Below are positions 38,886-50,310 of a DNA stretch of 64,000 bases, in pieces (positions within the stretch are counted from its first letter, which is position 1; each line of letters opens with the position of its first letter). The notes under the pieces are model-generated. The model searched no databases. It saw only the letters and a list, made by a program, of their open reading frames with translations, and had not been told where the DNA came from. Location: the NCBI GenBank assembly GCA_028551475.1, contig CM052355.1:28547580-28611579 (forward strand), given 5' to 3'. The DNA comes from Casuarina equisetifolia. Its lineage: Eukaryota; Streptophyta; Magnoliopsida; Fagales; Casuarinaceae. A program made the translations under genes and the position numbers.

Positions 38886-39314
38886 ACATGACATATTTTA
38901 CATTGTAACAACAAAGAGCATGTAATTCAATTGCATTTTCTTTAGATAAGAGTCATCCAAGTTACATTTATGCAAATCCTTGGTATTTGATTTATTTTTA
39001 GTTACAAAGATTAAGTTCATGAAAAACAAGCAATGGCTTATAAGCAAATTGTTAGTTATGGAGTCCAAAATAGGAATACTAGGTAAATGATAATTTTACC
39101 AAACAGAATTTCTCTCATGATGTTTATAAACATAATTTCATAAGAAATCTTTAAGATATTTGTTAATTCTTTAGAAAAAGAATAATTATCCTTTATATAT
39201 GATAGTGCTAAAATAGTGATATGCTACTGCTTTAATTTAATTTTTAAATTATATAAATTCTTATATTCTTTTATATTTATTGTGTGTGGTTGCTTATTGC
39301 ATGATCCCTTTATT

Positions 39315-39630
39315 ACTCCAACACAAATTTCTCAACTTCTAGTACAACTATTTATTTTCCTTTTTTGATTAGCGTTTGTTGGACTTTTAATCTTGAGCTA
39401 CCTAAGATCATGATAATTAGTTTGCCATTCTAACAAGTTCTTTTTTTTTTTTTTCTCTCTCTTTTATCATGGGTGTACAAAATAAGAAATTTCCCAACTT
39501 CTAGTACATCCTATTTATTTTCCTCTTCTGATTGATGTTTGTTAGACTTTTAATCTTTAGCTACCTAAGATTATGATAATTAATTTACATTCTAACAAGT
39601 TCTTTTTTCTCTTTTATCATTGGTGTACAG
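39315..39630 (+). repeat. Tandem duplication of the intron 4 end in WSD-C
   Basis: About 155 bp ending at the exon-5 acceptor occurs twice. The upstream copy ends GGGTGTACAAAAT (acceptor AG lost, about 39470-39482) and the downstream copy ends GGTGTACAG at 39630 (functional). Both contain CAACTTCTAGTACA, TATTTATTTTCC and TTCTAACAAGTTC. Confidence 0.8.
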
Positions 39631-39693
39631 AATCTTACCATAACAATAATGAGTTACATGAGAAATATGAGGGTCAGCATTGGGATTGAATAA

Positions 39694-41978
39694 GGATTTC
39701 TAGACCCCCACAAGTTGAAGTCAAGCTTGGAAAATGCCTTTGAGATGATGCTCAAAGCCGCAGATGAACTTCCCATTAGGGAAAACTAAAATTTGAAGGC
39801 TTTTATATGCATCAAGTAGAAAAAAAAATATGATTATAATCAATAAGGGGAAGTTTTCCTCATTTTTTTAATCAAATTGTTCTTTATGCAGAATAAATTC
39901 TCCCAATCTTATCATGATTGTGAGAAAATTAGTTAGCAATTGAATAAATGTTGTTACTTGTTTCTTACAACTAGAAAACTCAAGCTTTAACTTAAAAAAT
40001 AGGTCATGAACTTATAGAATATTGTTTATATTTAGAAATTACACAAGAATCATATCTTTTAAATATAAAATTTTTGTTCTCAATAGGTATTTAAATCTAT
40101 AAAGTTTAATAGCAACTCAAGAATGGAAGATTAAATTAGGTTTTCTAAAGTTTTCCACACAATATAATAAGAATTTAACAATGTATTAGTTCATCCAAAA
40201 CATAATTGATAAAATATAGCAAAAATCAATTTAAAAAGTATAGTTTGAATATCACCATCTCAAGCGCAGAATTTAAACATACAATATTAACAAAAAAAGA
40301 TTAAATAATATAGTAAAATCACAATCAAAAATTGACAAATGACTTGATTTACCTACAATCTAACCCATCTTCCTTTTAATCAAACGTGATTAAGATGTCT
40401 CATCTAACTACAATTTAAGAGAGAGAAAAAATTGTTCTCCATTCTTACAATTAGAACTTTTAATCTTACTTACACTGATCTCCCACAGTTTAAAAGAGCA
40501 AATATTGTGATTTAAATTTAAAAACACTCAAGACTCTAAATCTTATTATACAAATCTCTCATAACTCGAAAAATTTAACTTTCAATATTAATGTTATTTC
40601 CAATCACATTACTAATAATATTTTCACACAAAAGTATAAAGTGAAACCTATTATTTTTATTCTCTTATATAAAGCCTTTTTCCACTAAAGCACATAAGAA
40701 AAACTTTTGATATGAAAACAACAAACTAAAGATATTCGGTCTAAGCAAACGGGTTACTGTTACTTTTCCCAACTTTCCTCCTTTGGCTTTGTATTCTCCT
40801 TATATTTATAATGGTGAGAAGATGTCCGTTAGAAAAACTATCCGACGAGACTCTTCCCGTGGGCAAATGGCTAATACCTTTTCTTGGAACGGCTGTTAGT
40901 CATTTTGGATTATTTACTGCCAACAGCTTTTGATGTCTTTTGTCTCTTTTTTCTATTCATTTGACTTCCCGGCTTTCGTTTGGGAGAGCTTTTTCGTCTT
41001 TCTCTTTCCTCTTTTGGTACCCGTGCATTGGCAATGCGCCTCTTTCCTCCAACTTTTCTTTTAGCTTCTAGTATTCTCTTTCTTCCCTTGCCTTTTGCTT
41101 TGATGCACTACACGATGATGTGTGCTTTCGAAGATTGGACTCTCTCATTGTCCTCGCATTTGACTCTTTCCTCTAATCTCCCGGTCCAGGCCGTGATGGA
41201 CGTTTCCTTTTCTTCACTTCACACAGCTTTTTCAGGGCTTCTTCAAGCCAATTTTGCCTGTGCCCTACAGCTTGTGTTTTGTTTCTCTTATACATTCGGA
41301 TTACTCTTTATGCTTTGTAGCCTTTAGTTTTTCTCAACCGAAGATTATTAATGCAGTAATCACAATGATATCACCGTAATAGTGCGCACTTGCATTAAAT
41401 ATATTAGCATAAAGAAGAATGTAAATATATTTATATCTTTTTTCAATAATGGTATTTTCAGGTCCAACATTATTTTTGTCTAATACCAAAATTTCATTTC
41501 AAATCTTACAGAATCTATGAATTATCCACTGTGGTTTGTCTTGTGGAAAAGGATAAGTTGCTACTTGTGATATGAAATCCGTGGGTAACAAGCGGGTGGG
41601 GAAGAGAGGGACATTAACATGGTCTTCCGGCTAATTCTATCCAAAAGAAATAAATATAAGACTTACACCATACTCGAGTAAAGAAGACAACTTAAGATTT
41701 TTCTTTATACAAATATAAAATTATTGAGAATGCTTGAATTTATCCCACATTAAGATATCCCACATTAAGAGGACTGGATATAAATATGGACTTTATAAGT
41801 GATAGCTCCTCCTTTACTTTTAAGCCACCTTTTGGAAATAATTATGGGACTACTTAATATGTCAGTAATTGAGATTGACTTGCAATAGTTCCTCCTTGTC
41901 ACCCATAAGGTTGAGGCTCGAGTCATCCGCTTGTGAGTGGCTGGAAGTTTGAAGCTTGGACGCACGTGGCAGTCGTGT
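39694..41978. other. Spacer between WSD-C and WSD-D
   Basis: Holds the former end of WSD-C exon 5 and its 3' flank (AATAAATTCTCCC near 39893), then a block (40160-41330) colinear with 19600-20560 in front of WSD-B, then upstream sequence shared with B and C. The frame 40980-41327 lies inside this repeated block and has no recognisable domain or conserved frame in the B copy, so it is not called as a gene. Confidence 0.6.
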
Positions 41979-42160
41979 ATGGAACACTATAAGATATGTA
42001 TAGCGAGTTGTTTCAGAAGGAAGCATTTCGAAAAGAGATGGAAGAGAAGAGATGATGCTTCACGTTTTGTAGATCATACTAAATTTGCACTCTCTGCCTT
42101 GTGCCTCTTCATAATCCTCCCAGCCTCCTCTTCCTCCTGCACCTTTTTCTAACTGCGCTT

Positions 42161-42505
42161 TGTTGTGTTTGGAGAAAATTTGTGAGGAGGCAAAACAATC
42201 ATTTCACCCTTATGTGAAATGAAACAGTAAAAAGAAAAGGAAAGGGGTGAACGTAGTAGAGAGTATGAGAGTTACTGTAGTACCGTCTTCTTCCCTTGTA
42301 AGAAACTCAAATTGTGTGTTGTGTTGATACCCCCTGTAACTATTCTCTCATTAGTAAAAGAAGTTGCTTCTTAGGCTATGAATGTAGGGAAATTTGTCCG
42401 AACTACGTAAATCTCTATGTTCTTGGTTTGCTTGGTTGATTGTGGTGTGGATTTGTTTGTTTTGCTTCCGCATTTGCTTTGTTGTTTGCTGCCTTCGAAT
42501 CAACA
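42161..42505 (+). mobile_element. Solo LTR in intron 1 of WSD-D
   Basis: A 345-bp insert starting TGTTGTG and ending TCAACA, flanked by CGCTT (42156-42160) and CTCTT (42506-42510), a five-base target duplication with one change. Copy C has the uninterrupted site (CTACACTTAACTTCTCGC). Length and ends suit a Ty1/copia LTR; a sequence like CCTGTAACTATTCTCTCATT inside resembles LTR transcript ends. Orientation is arbitrary. Confidence 0.75.
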
Positions 42506-42508
42506 CTC

Positions 42509-42640
42509 TTAACTTCTCGCTCTTTCATCATAATCTTCTTGCACTTAACTTCTCGCTCTTTCATTGTAATCCTCTTCCTCCTGCACACCTTTTTCTGACT
42601 CTGCTTAACATCTCGCTCTTTCACCATAATCTTCTTCTTC
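42509..42640 (+). repeat. Three imperfect copies of an intron motif
   Basis: CTTAACTTCTCGCTCTTTC occurs near 42509 and 42544 and, with one change, near 42605, each followed by a CT-rich run. Local slippage inside the pyrimidine tract of intron 1. Confidence 0.7.
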
Positions 42641-43034
42641 GTCTTCTTCTTCTTCTTAATGCTCTTGCTCTGCTCCCTTTTCCTCTCCTCCTCCTCCTTC
42701 TTCTTGCTCTTTCTTAATCTTCTCTCTCTCTTTCTTCATCATCTTCTTCTTACTTCTTCCGCTACACCTTTTTTTTTTACTACACTCATCTCTATTTCTT
42801 TTTCTTGTTCTTCCTTTCCTTTTCCTCATTACTACATTTCATTTCATTCATAAATATTTAATTATTCCATTTTTGGTTTTTCTGGTGCCACAAACATAGG
42901 GTTTGTTTCCTTGTTCTTTCAAAAGATTGTTGTTTTCTTTACTTCTCTTCCTACATTACTGATCATGACCAATCTATATAAGTCTTTTGTTTTTCTTATT
43001 TACCATGGTATCTCACCTCTTCTTTATTTATTTG

Positions 43035-43315
43035 TTATGGAAAGGTAAATTGCATCAACAAATATTAAAATATAAAAGTACATAGGCAAAAACTGATATT
43101 ACAGAAATTACTGTATCTATAGAGAGATAAAAGTTAGAATCTTTCATAATCTCACTTAAAATAACGGTTCCTTAAGAAGATTTTATATTTCTAAATAAAA
43201 AACTTTTTCTTGTACCACTTTTTTTTTTTTTTAACTTTTGCTAAGAGTATATGAATACTAATTGATTTTTCCTAAAAATATTCTTTTTTTAGTCTATATA
43301 TAATAAATGCAAATA
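43035..43315 (-). mobile_element. LINE 3'-tail fragment in WSD-D intron 1
   Basis: Aligns with 36841-37110 in copy C and, more loosely, with the LINE tail at 59099-59370 (shared CTTGTAC, TTTGCTAA and ATAATAAATGCAA-type runs). Same intron position as in C, so it predates the C/D split. Confidence 0.6.
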
Positions 43316-44148
43316 TATTTTTTTTGAAAAATGGAAAACTGTGATTTTTACTTTTTTAGTTTAAAGAGTGTCAAAAGCATAATTTAGAAGAGTAGTTACT
43401 TTTTTCTATGCTTTCTTTAATCAATGCCGTAGTTGCTTAAAAACTTTTCTTTATTAGATGACCGAGAAGAGTATAGAAAAAAATTAGGTAAAAAAATTCA
43501 AGTCACCCTTCACAACTATTACTAACTACTGAGAACTTTGGGATACGTAACGAATTCAAGGGGGTGATAAACAATGGAAAAAGACTGTTGTGTCAAAGCT
43601 TGAAGACCACGTTAACGTCCCCCTCTTCCCAGCCAGCTTGTCACCCACATCGTATGATGAATACCTTGACAACTACAGATTACAGATAGCAGCGGATCCC
43701 TTTCCACAAGACAAACCACTGTGGGCACTTCACATATTCAAGTATCCAACAGGCAATGCAGCTAGTAACATCATATTCAAGTTTCATCATTCGCTCGGTG
43801 ATGGCTACTCTCTCATGGGTGCACTTCTTTCTTGTCTAAGAAAAGCTGATACTCCTGCTCCTGTGACGCTGCCTTCACGCTTGCCCTCCGAACAAGAAAG
43901 AAAGCACAAAAGTGCTTGGTGAAAAGTGTCTCAACTCTGTATTCGACTTCGGATGGAGCATGCTCAAGAGCACAATGGTTGAAGATGATCGGACGCCGAT
44001 AAGGTCTGGGGAGAATGGAGTGGAGTATCGACCAATCAGGTTATCAACCATGAAATTCTCTCTTGACCGCATCAAACACATAAAGACCAAGCTTGGAGTG
44101 TTAAGATCAGATTATATAAGAACAAACCACCTGTACATATACATGCAT

Positions 44149-44150
<2 letters not shown>

Positions 44151-44179
<29 letters not shown>
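44151..44179. repeat. AC dinucleotide microsatellite
   Basis: About 14 perfect AC units in intron 2 of WSD-D. Confidence 0.95.
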
Positions 44180-45403
44180 TTATTATCTAGTAGATAGTGA
44201 ATGAAATATTTACTTTTAGCCTATGCGATTTACAATAGTATACATGATGCCTTAGTGTTTTCTTCTGGTGTTGATCAACAATTTAACCATTTGATTAGGT
44301 CCTGCAAGTAGTCGACGCAAATGGCTTAGTAGTTTCTGAGCCCAAATTAACTTGTTTCATACTAAAGTCAAGTTCTTTCAAGGAACAATCATAACAAATA
44401 TCAAAATAAATTGGTGGACAAAATCCAGCTTAGGAGGACATAACGTTTTCTGAACGTAAACATATTGATCAAGTCTCTCGATGAGAGACTTAATAGAAAG
44501 ACCTCTTGCTTGGATGGATATATAAATATATTGGAGAAGTGAGTATAAGGTTTGAACAATTCATTGACCTAACAAGACCTAAGTCATGGGTGGTTAGTAA
44601 TCAACCACTAGATTATTGGCCTATTGACAGAGAAAGTTTTAAAATAAAGTTGTTCTCTAGAATTCAACTAAACTGTATTCTTCAAATGAACAGACGGCAA
44701 ATGATGTGATTACAGGAGTCATCTTCTTGGGCACCCGATTATGCATGCATGAGATTAGACATGATTCAAGCAAAGCAAGCTCCACAGCTCTGGTGTTGCT
44801 TAACACTCGGATCATTAAGGACTTCAAGTCAGCGAACGAGATGGCGGAACCCAACTCAAAGGCTCCATGGGGGAACCGATTTAGCTTCCTACATACATGA
44901 ATACCAAAGCTTAAGCATCCTGAATCTTCAAACCCGCTTGAGTATGTATGGAAAGCACATAAGATAATGAAGATGAAGAGAAGCTCATTTGCTGTTTATA
45001 TCACCAGTAGATTTTTGGAGATCCTAAATAAACTTAAAGGCCCTGAGGTAAAATATTCATCCTTCAATAAAAAAGGAATAGCACCTAACGCTACCAACTT
45101 TTTGTCAAAAATAGGGAAATTTTATTTAGTTATTTTTAACGTGCCAAAAATACAGGCAGTGGCTAGATATGTGCATCAAACTTTGAAGAACTCTAGCATG
45201 ACGATTTTGAATATGATTGGACCAATTGAGAAGGCAGCTTTAGATAATCATCCAATTAAAGGCTTATATGTTATGACAGTTGGGGTACCTTAGGTAGAAA
45301 TGAAATTCTCATGCAAGCCAATTTTCCTTTTTTATTTGATACTAAATTGTTGACGAACATGAATAATTTGTTGCTTATTTAGATTTGGACATGACATATT
45401 TAA

Positions 45404-45522
45404 ATTTTTTTTTTCTTTAGCTTAATAAGAGAAGAGTGGTAGGGGGGGGGGGGGAGGGAGGGATAAGTATTGAACCCTGGACCTAAGCAGCTGCTTAGGT
45501 TAACTACGCTAGGTGCTTGCCA
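45404..45522 (-). mobile_element. tRNA-derived SINE in WSD-D intron 4
   Basis: On the minus strand it starts near 45522 with an A-box-like TAGCGTAGTTAACC, has a B-box-like GGGTTCAATAC (45478-45468), a C-rich stretch and an A-run end near 45404. Similar flanking sequences (ACATGACATATTTAAATT and ACATGAAACATTTTAAATT) look like a target duplication. It corresponds to the SINE remnant in copy C intron 4. It is not a functional tRNA gene. Confidence 0.65.
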
Positions 45523-45957
45523 ACATGAAACATTTTAAATTGTAAAAACTACAAGCGTGGAATTCCATTGCATTTTCTTTAGATAAGTCTCATCAAAGTT
45601 ACACTCACTTGAATCCTTCGTATTCGATTTAATTTTCAATTCCAATAATTAAGTTCATGAAAGACAAGCCATGGTTCGTGAGCATATTGTAAGCTATGGA
45701 GTCCAAATTAGGAATACTAGGTAAATGGTAATTTTGCCAAATTGAACTTCGCTCTTGATGTTTATTAATATAATTTCAGATGTTTGTTAAATTTTTGGAA
45801 AAAGAAAAATTATCCTTTATGCATGACAATGCTAAAATAGTGATATGCTACTAGTTTGTGAATGTAAGAATTGTTTCTTTTAAATTACATAAATTCTTAA
45901 TATCCTTCCATATTTATTGTGTGTAGTTGCTTATTGCATGATCCCCTTACTACTCCA

Positions 45958-47370
45958 TGATAATTCTATTTTTATAGAGTTATTTTAACTATTTTAGGAT
46001 ATAAATAATACAAGTTTTATAAGATAATATTTAAGTTTTTATATATTTATGTAAATTTGTGTTATTTATGTAGCAAACCCTAAAAGAGCATGAGAAATAA
46101 AGGAAAAGAAAGTTACAAAAAAGCACGTGAAGAAGATAAGGAAAGAAAAAGAAGTCAAAAGAAGAAAAGAGGAGGCAACGTATAAAGTAGCAAAAAGAGG
46201 AGGAAAAGGACAAAAAGGACAAGAAAGAAAATAAAGGAAAAAGGGAAAAAAAGTGAATTACTAAGGGAGAATCTTAGGGCACACATCCCAAGATAGCATA
46301 AAAGGGAAAAGGAATATGAATTGTGAAAAAGAGAAGGCGCTGCACAAGAGAAGGAGAGAGAAAAAAGAGAGAAAAGAAAAGAAGCCATGTGTTGCTGCCG
46401 AAACCAAGCAAGGAAGAAAAAAAGTTAGAGAAGAAAGAGAAAACCAAGGAAGAAAAAGAGAAATAGAGGCACGAAAGCTTCCCTCTACTTCTTATCACTC
46501 TTGAATTGTAGGAATTCTGTAAAGAATTCTTAAAGAGAAGACAGTGTGGTGACAACTTTCCTGTTTTTTTATTTAAGATATTTTGCTTAATTTTTACTAT
46601 TGCTTTGGTTTGTTATTTCATTATGTTTTAAACTTCTTTTGTTAGAGCGAAAATGTAGCCTAACTAAAATGATGTAAATTTTATAAGTTTTTATGTTTTA
46701 CAAGATATTTTATTTATATGAGTTATATATTATTATGCTTAATGCTTTTAAGTGATTGACCACCACTGAATGATTTGATGTGCATGTTAGAGACTAAAAG
46801 GTAATAATATGCAATTGCTTCTTATAATATATAACCATGAATTAAATATGGATAGACATATACCATGTTATTTGTGTGGCTTTTGGTGATAAGATGATCG
46901 AAAGATTTATTGTAAACTAGGAATATTCACAGATCCTAATGCATTTGGTTTGTTTCAATTCACATATAGAGATATAGTAAATTAATGAACTAAATAGATT
47001 TACTATATGTAGACATAGGATAGTAAATAAATTAAGAAATTTCATCATCATATAGGTAATATCATTCTTGCAGGCATAAACTATGGAAATTCATATCTAG
47101 TAGTTATGGTGAAATCGGAAGCTCTAACATGTGTCTCATCTTGATTTTTCTTACTTGGATTCAATTTTAATTAGTCTTGAGTTTTCATTTTAGAAATTTT
47201 AAATTTTAATTCATCATTAACAATATTTTGATTTGTTAGATAAATTTTAGGATTAATTCATCATTAATACTTAATTAGTTTAATATTCACCAATCTTCGT
47301 GGGATGATACTTTTCTTATCATTATATTACTTGTTTGACATGTTCACTTGCATATAAATTTTACTGAACA
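45958..47370 (+). repeat. 5' LTR of the gypsy element
   Basis: 1413 bp, TGATAATTC...CTGAACA, aligning end to end with 55756-57190. It contains a long AAG/GGA-rich purine stretch near 46080-46460. Confidence 0.9.
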
Positions 47371-47376
47371 AGTTTT

Positions 47377-47394
47377 TGGCGCCGTTGCCGGGGA
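47377..47394 (+). promoter_or_regulatory. Primer-binding site, tRNA-Asp type
   Basis: TGGCGCCGTTGCCGGGGA lies six bases after the 5' LTR. It is the exact complement of the 18-base 3' end of plant tRNA-Asp including CCA, as used by many Tat/Athila gypsy elements. Confidence 0.88.
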
Positions 47395-47601
47395 TTGGTT
47401 GTTTTACTATTGATTAATATTAATACTGAATAATTCTAAGTTTAATCTAGTTTTTATTTTCTTTAAAAAAGAAAATTATTTTTTTTTGTTTTGTTAGATT
47501 TTATTTTTCTTTTGCTTTATTATTGTTATTTTCCTTTAAAAATATTAATTAAAAAAATTATTTTTTTTAGTTGCTACTTTTCAGGAGTGTTACAGACGTG
47601 C

Positions 47602-48687
47602 ATGACCTGTAGCCAAAGAGAACAACTTATTAATCTTGACCTAGAAATTGAACGCATAGTCAAAAAGCAACGAAAGGAGCTAAGAGAACAAAGAAGTGAA
47701 GCTACAAAAATGGTAGAGAATGATGATTCACGCAAGCTTCTAAAAGAATATGTTGCACCAACAGTTCAGGGTGCCATATCAAGCATCAAAAGGCCTACAA
47801 TTCAAGCAAACAACTTTGAAATCAAGACAACACTCATTCAAATGCTTCAAAATTCTGTGCAATTTAGTGGGCTACCAAACGATAATCCAAATGCTCACAT
47901 TGATGCTTTTCTTGAAATCTATGACATGATTAAATACAATGGAGTCACAGATGATGCTGTTAGGTTAAGGCTATTCCCATTTTCTTTAAGAGACAAAGCT
48001 AAAAGTTGGCTTTCTTCTTTTCTTGCAGGATCAATTACAATATGGGATGATTTGGCTTAGAAATTTCTTAGTAAGTTCTTTCCTCCAGCAAAGTCTGCGA
48101 AAATGCGTAACAATATTACCACTTTTATGTAGATGGACAATGAATCATTATATGAAGCTTGAGAAAAATTCAAGGAGCTTTTAAGAAAATGTCTGCAACA
48201 TGGACTACCCATATGGTTACAAGTACAAACTTTCTATAATGGGTCTAGTACAAATCTTCATTTTATACTTGATGTAGCTGCAGGAGGGGCTTTGAACAAT
48301 AAAACACCAGAAGAAGCATATGATATTTTAGAGGAAATGGTGAATAATAGTTATCAATGGCCTACTAGGAGGTCACCAGTAAGGAAAGCTAGTGGAATTC
48401 ATGAAGTAGATGCTTTCACTGCAATGTATTCACAAATTGAAAAGCTTAACAAGAAAATAGATAACCAGAGTGCTCCAGTCACGAGAATTCAGAACATATT
48501 ATGTGATCATTGTGGTGGAGGACATGCAAGCATAGAGTGCCAAGTAGGTAACACCTTTGCTCAGGGTAGCGAAGATGCTAATTATGTTGGAATTCAAGTA
48601 GGCCACAAAATAATCCATACTCCAACACTTACAATTCGGGATGGCGTAACCACCCAAATTTTTCATGGAGTAATTCTAATGCAATGA
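47602..48687 (+). pseudogene. Retrotransposon Gag (broken)
   Basis: One reading frame runs through the whole stretch but holds stops at 48058-48060, 48130-48132 and 48160-48162. The first part has the plant retrotransposon gag domain (SWLSSFLAGSITIWDDL; then FFPPAKSAKMRNNI). The end has a nucleic-acid-binding zinc knuckle CDHCGGGHASIEC (48502-48540), whose spacing before the histidine is one residue short of the usual CCHC. Confidence 0.85.
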
Positions 48688-48827
48688 AGTCACCACCAAG
48701 ATTCAGGCAACCAGAAGAAAAGAAGCCTAACTTAGAGAAAATGGTTGCCAAGATATTACAAAATAACGAAATAAGATTGCAAAACCAAGAAGCTTCAATT
48801 CAAAATTTAGAGGTGCAAATAGGTTAG

Positions 48828-49909
48828 TTGGCTAATATGATTTCAGGAAGACAACAAGGTTCATTGCCGAGTAGCACAAAGAAGAATCCTATAGAAGATG
48901 CAAAGGTAATAACCTTGAGAAATGACAAACAAGTGGGAAAAGATGACGTTGAGAAGGAAAATGTCAGGGATAAAGAAGATGATGTTAGCACACAGCTTGA
49001 GGAGGCAACCAAGAGGACATTATTCCTTGATAATCCCAAGCCTTTATGCCTCTAGTTCCATTTCCTCAAAGACTCCAGCAACATAAAATAGATAAGCAGT
49101 TTTCTAAATTTCTTAATATATTTAAAAAATTGCATATTAACATTCCTTTTGCAGATGCATTAGCTCAAATGCCCAGTTATGCAAAATTTCTTAAGGAGAT
49201 ATTGAAAAACAAAGGGAAGCTAGAAGAGTATGAATCTGTGAAGCTAACTGAAGAATGCTTAGCCATTTTACAAAACAAACTACCTCCAAAATTAAAAGAT
49301 CTAGGGAGTTTTACGATTCCTTGTACTATTGGAGATTCTCACTTTGATAAGGCATTATGTGATTTAGGAGCTAGTATTAATCTAATGCCTTTTTCTGTTT
49401 TCAGGAAATCAGGATTAGGTGAAGTGAAGCCAACCACAGTGTCCCTATAATTGACTGATCGATCAATTAAATATCCGAGGGACATTGTAGAAGATGTATT
49501 GGTAAAAGTTGATAAATTCATTTTTCCTGCAGATTTTATAGTACTTGACATGGAGGAAGACTTTGAGGTACCACTTATCTTAGGTCGACCTTTTCTAGCA
49601 AAAGGAAGAGCTTTGATTAATATACAACAAAGGAAGTTAATATTAAGAGTTCAAAATGATTCTGTCACTTTTAATGTTTTTACTACTATGAAACATCCCT
49701 TTGATGATAATTCCTACTTTAGGGTTGAGACAATTGATAAGTTTGTGAATAAAATCTTTCAGGAAAAAGCTTTCAAGGATCCATTTGAAGCATGCTTGGT
49801 TCACCAAAGAATGAGGAAATTGAAAATGAAGAGATATAGGAGTATGTCAAACTCATGGAGGCAAATCCACCATATTCATAGCAAAAGGCACCAAAGTTTG
49901 AGGAATTAG
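48828..49909 (+). pseudogene. Gag-Pol linker and aspartic protease (broken)
   Basis: Three frames (48828-49055, 49046-49450, 49451-49909) carry linker motifs (SGRQQGSLPS; PFPQRLQQHK; NIPFADALAQMPSYAKF) and a pepsin-like retroviral protease with CDLGASINLMP (catalytic Asp at 49361) and VPLILGRPFL. A stop (TAA at 49448) splits the protease. Confidence 0.82.
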
Positions 49910-50310
49910 GACAACACATGACAAAACTTAAGCCATCGATTGAAGAGCCTCCAACTCTTGAACTCAAGCCCTTACCTTCCCATTTGAAATATGTTTATTT
50001 AGATAAAGTTTCTACTTTGCAGGTAATTATATCTTCTTCTTTGATAGAATCAATGGAAGAGAAATTATTTTAGGTGTTGAGAGAGCATAAAGGAGCAATT
50101 GGATGGAAAATAGCTGACATCAAGGGAATTAGTCCTTCACTTTGCATGCACAAGATTTTGATGGAAGAGCAGTACAATGCTACTGTTCAACCTCAGAGGT
50201 AATTGAATCCAAAGATGTAAGAAGTGGTGAAGGCTGAGGTAATCAAGTTGCTTGATGTAGGGATCATTTATCCTATCTTAGATAATCCCTAGGTAAGTCC
50301 TGTGTAAGTT

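Larger units (their letters stand above)
35728..39693 (+). pseudogene. Wax ester synthase/diacylglycerol acyltransferase, copy C (C-terminally truncated)
   Basis: Exons 35728-35907, 37329-37901, 38040-38393 and 38504-38641 match copies A and B in length and phase and are open, with PLW, HHSLGDG and TTND kept. Exon 5 starts at 39631 after TGTACAG, but codon 21 is TAA (39691-39693), where A and B have GAA. This ends the protein at 435 residues instead of 469. A further one-base insertion near 39774 would shift the frame before the normal stop. Intron 2 is only 138 bp (1049 in A, 870 in B) through an internal deletion that keeps both splice sites. Intron 4 carries a SINE and a tandem duplication with a dead second acceptor. 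It may still be transcribed; whether a protein lacking the last 34 residues works is unknown, so 'pseudogene' is my best call, not certain. Confidence 0.75.

Noticed and set aside
40980..41327. A 115-codon plus frame with hydrophobic stretches upstream of WSD-D
   Set aside because: It lies in a repeated spacer block. The matching block before WSD-B does not keep the frame, so coding is unlikely.
42509..42640. Regularly spaced short repeats resembling a CRISPR array
   Set aside because: Only three imperfect units in a pyrimidine tract of a plant intron; simple slippage explains them.
45468..45512. Possible tRNA gene because of A-box and B-box-like sequences
   Set aside because: No cloverleaf or anticodon arm can be drawn, and the A-tail and target duplication identify a SINE.
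45841..46222. Serine/phenylalanine-rich minus frames in both gypsy LTRs (also 55828-56315)
   Set aside because: They are the complement of the purine-rich LTR stretch, shared because the LTRs are copies rather than through coding selection.
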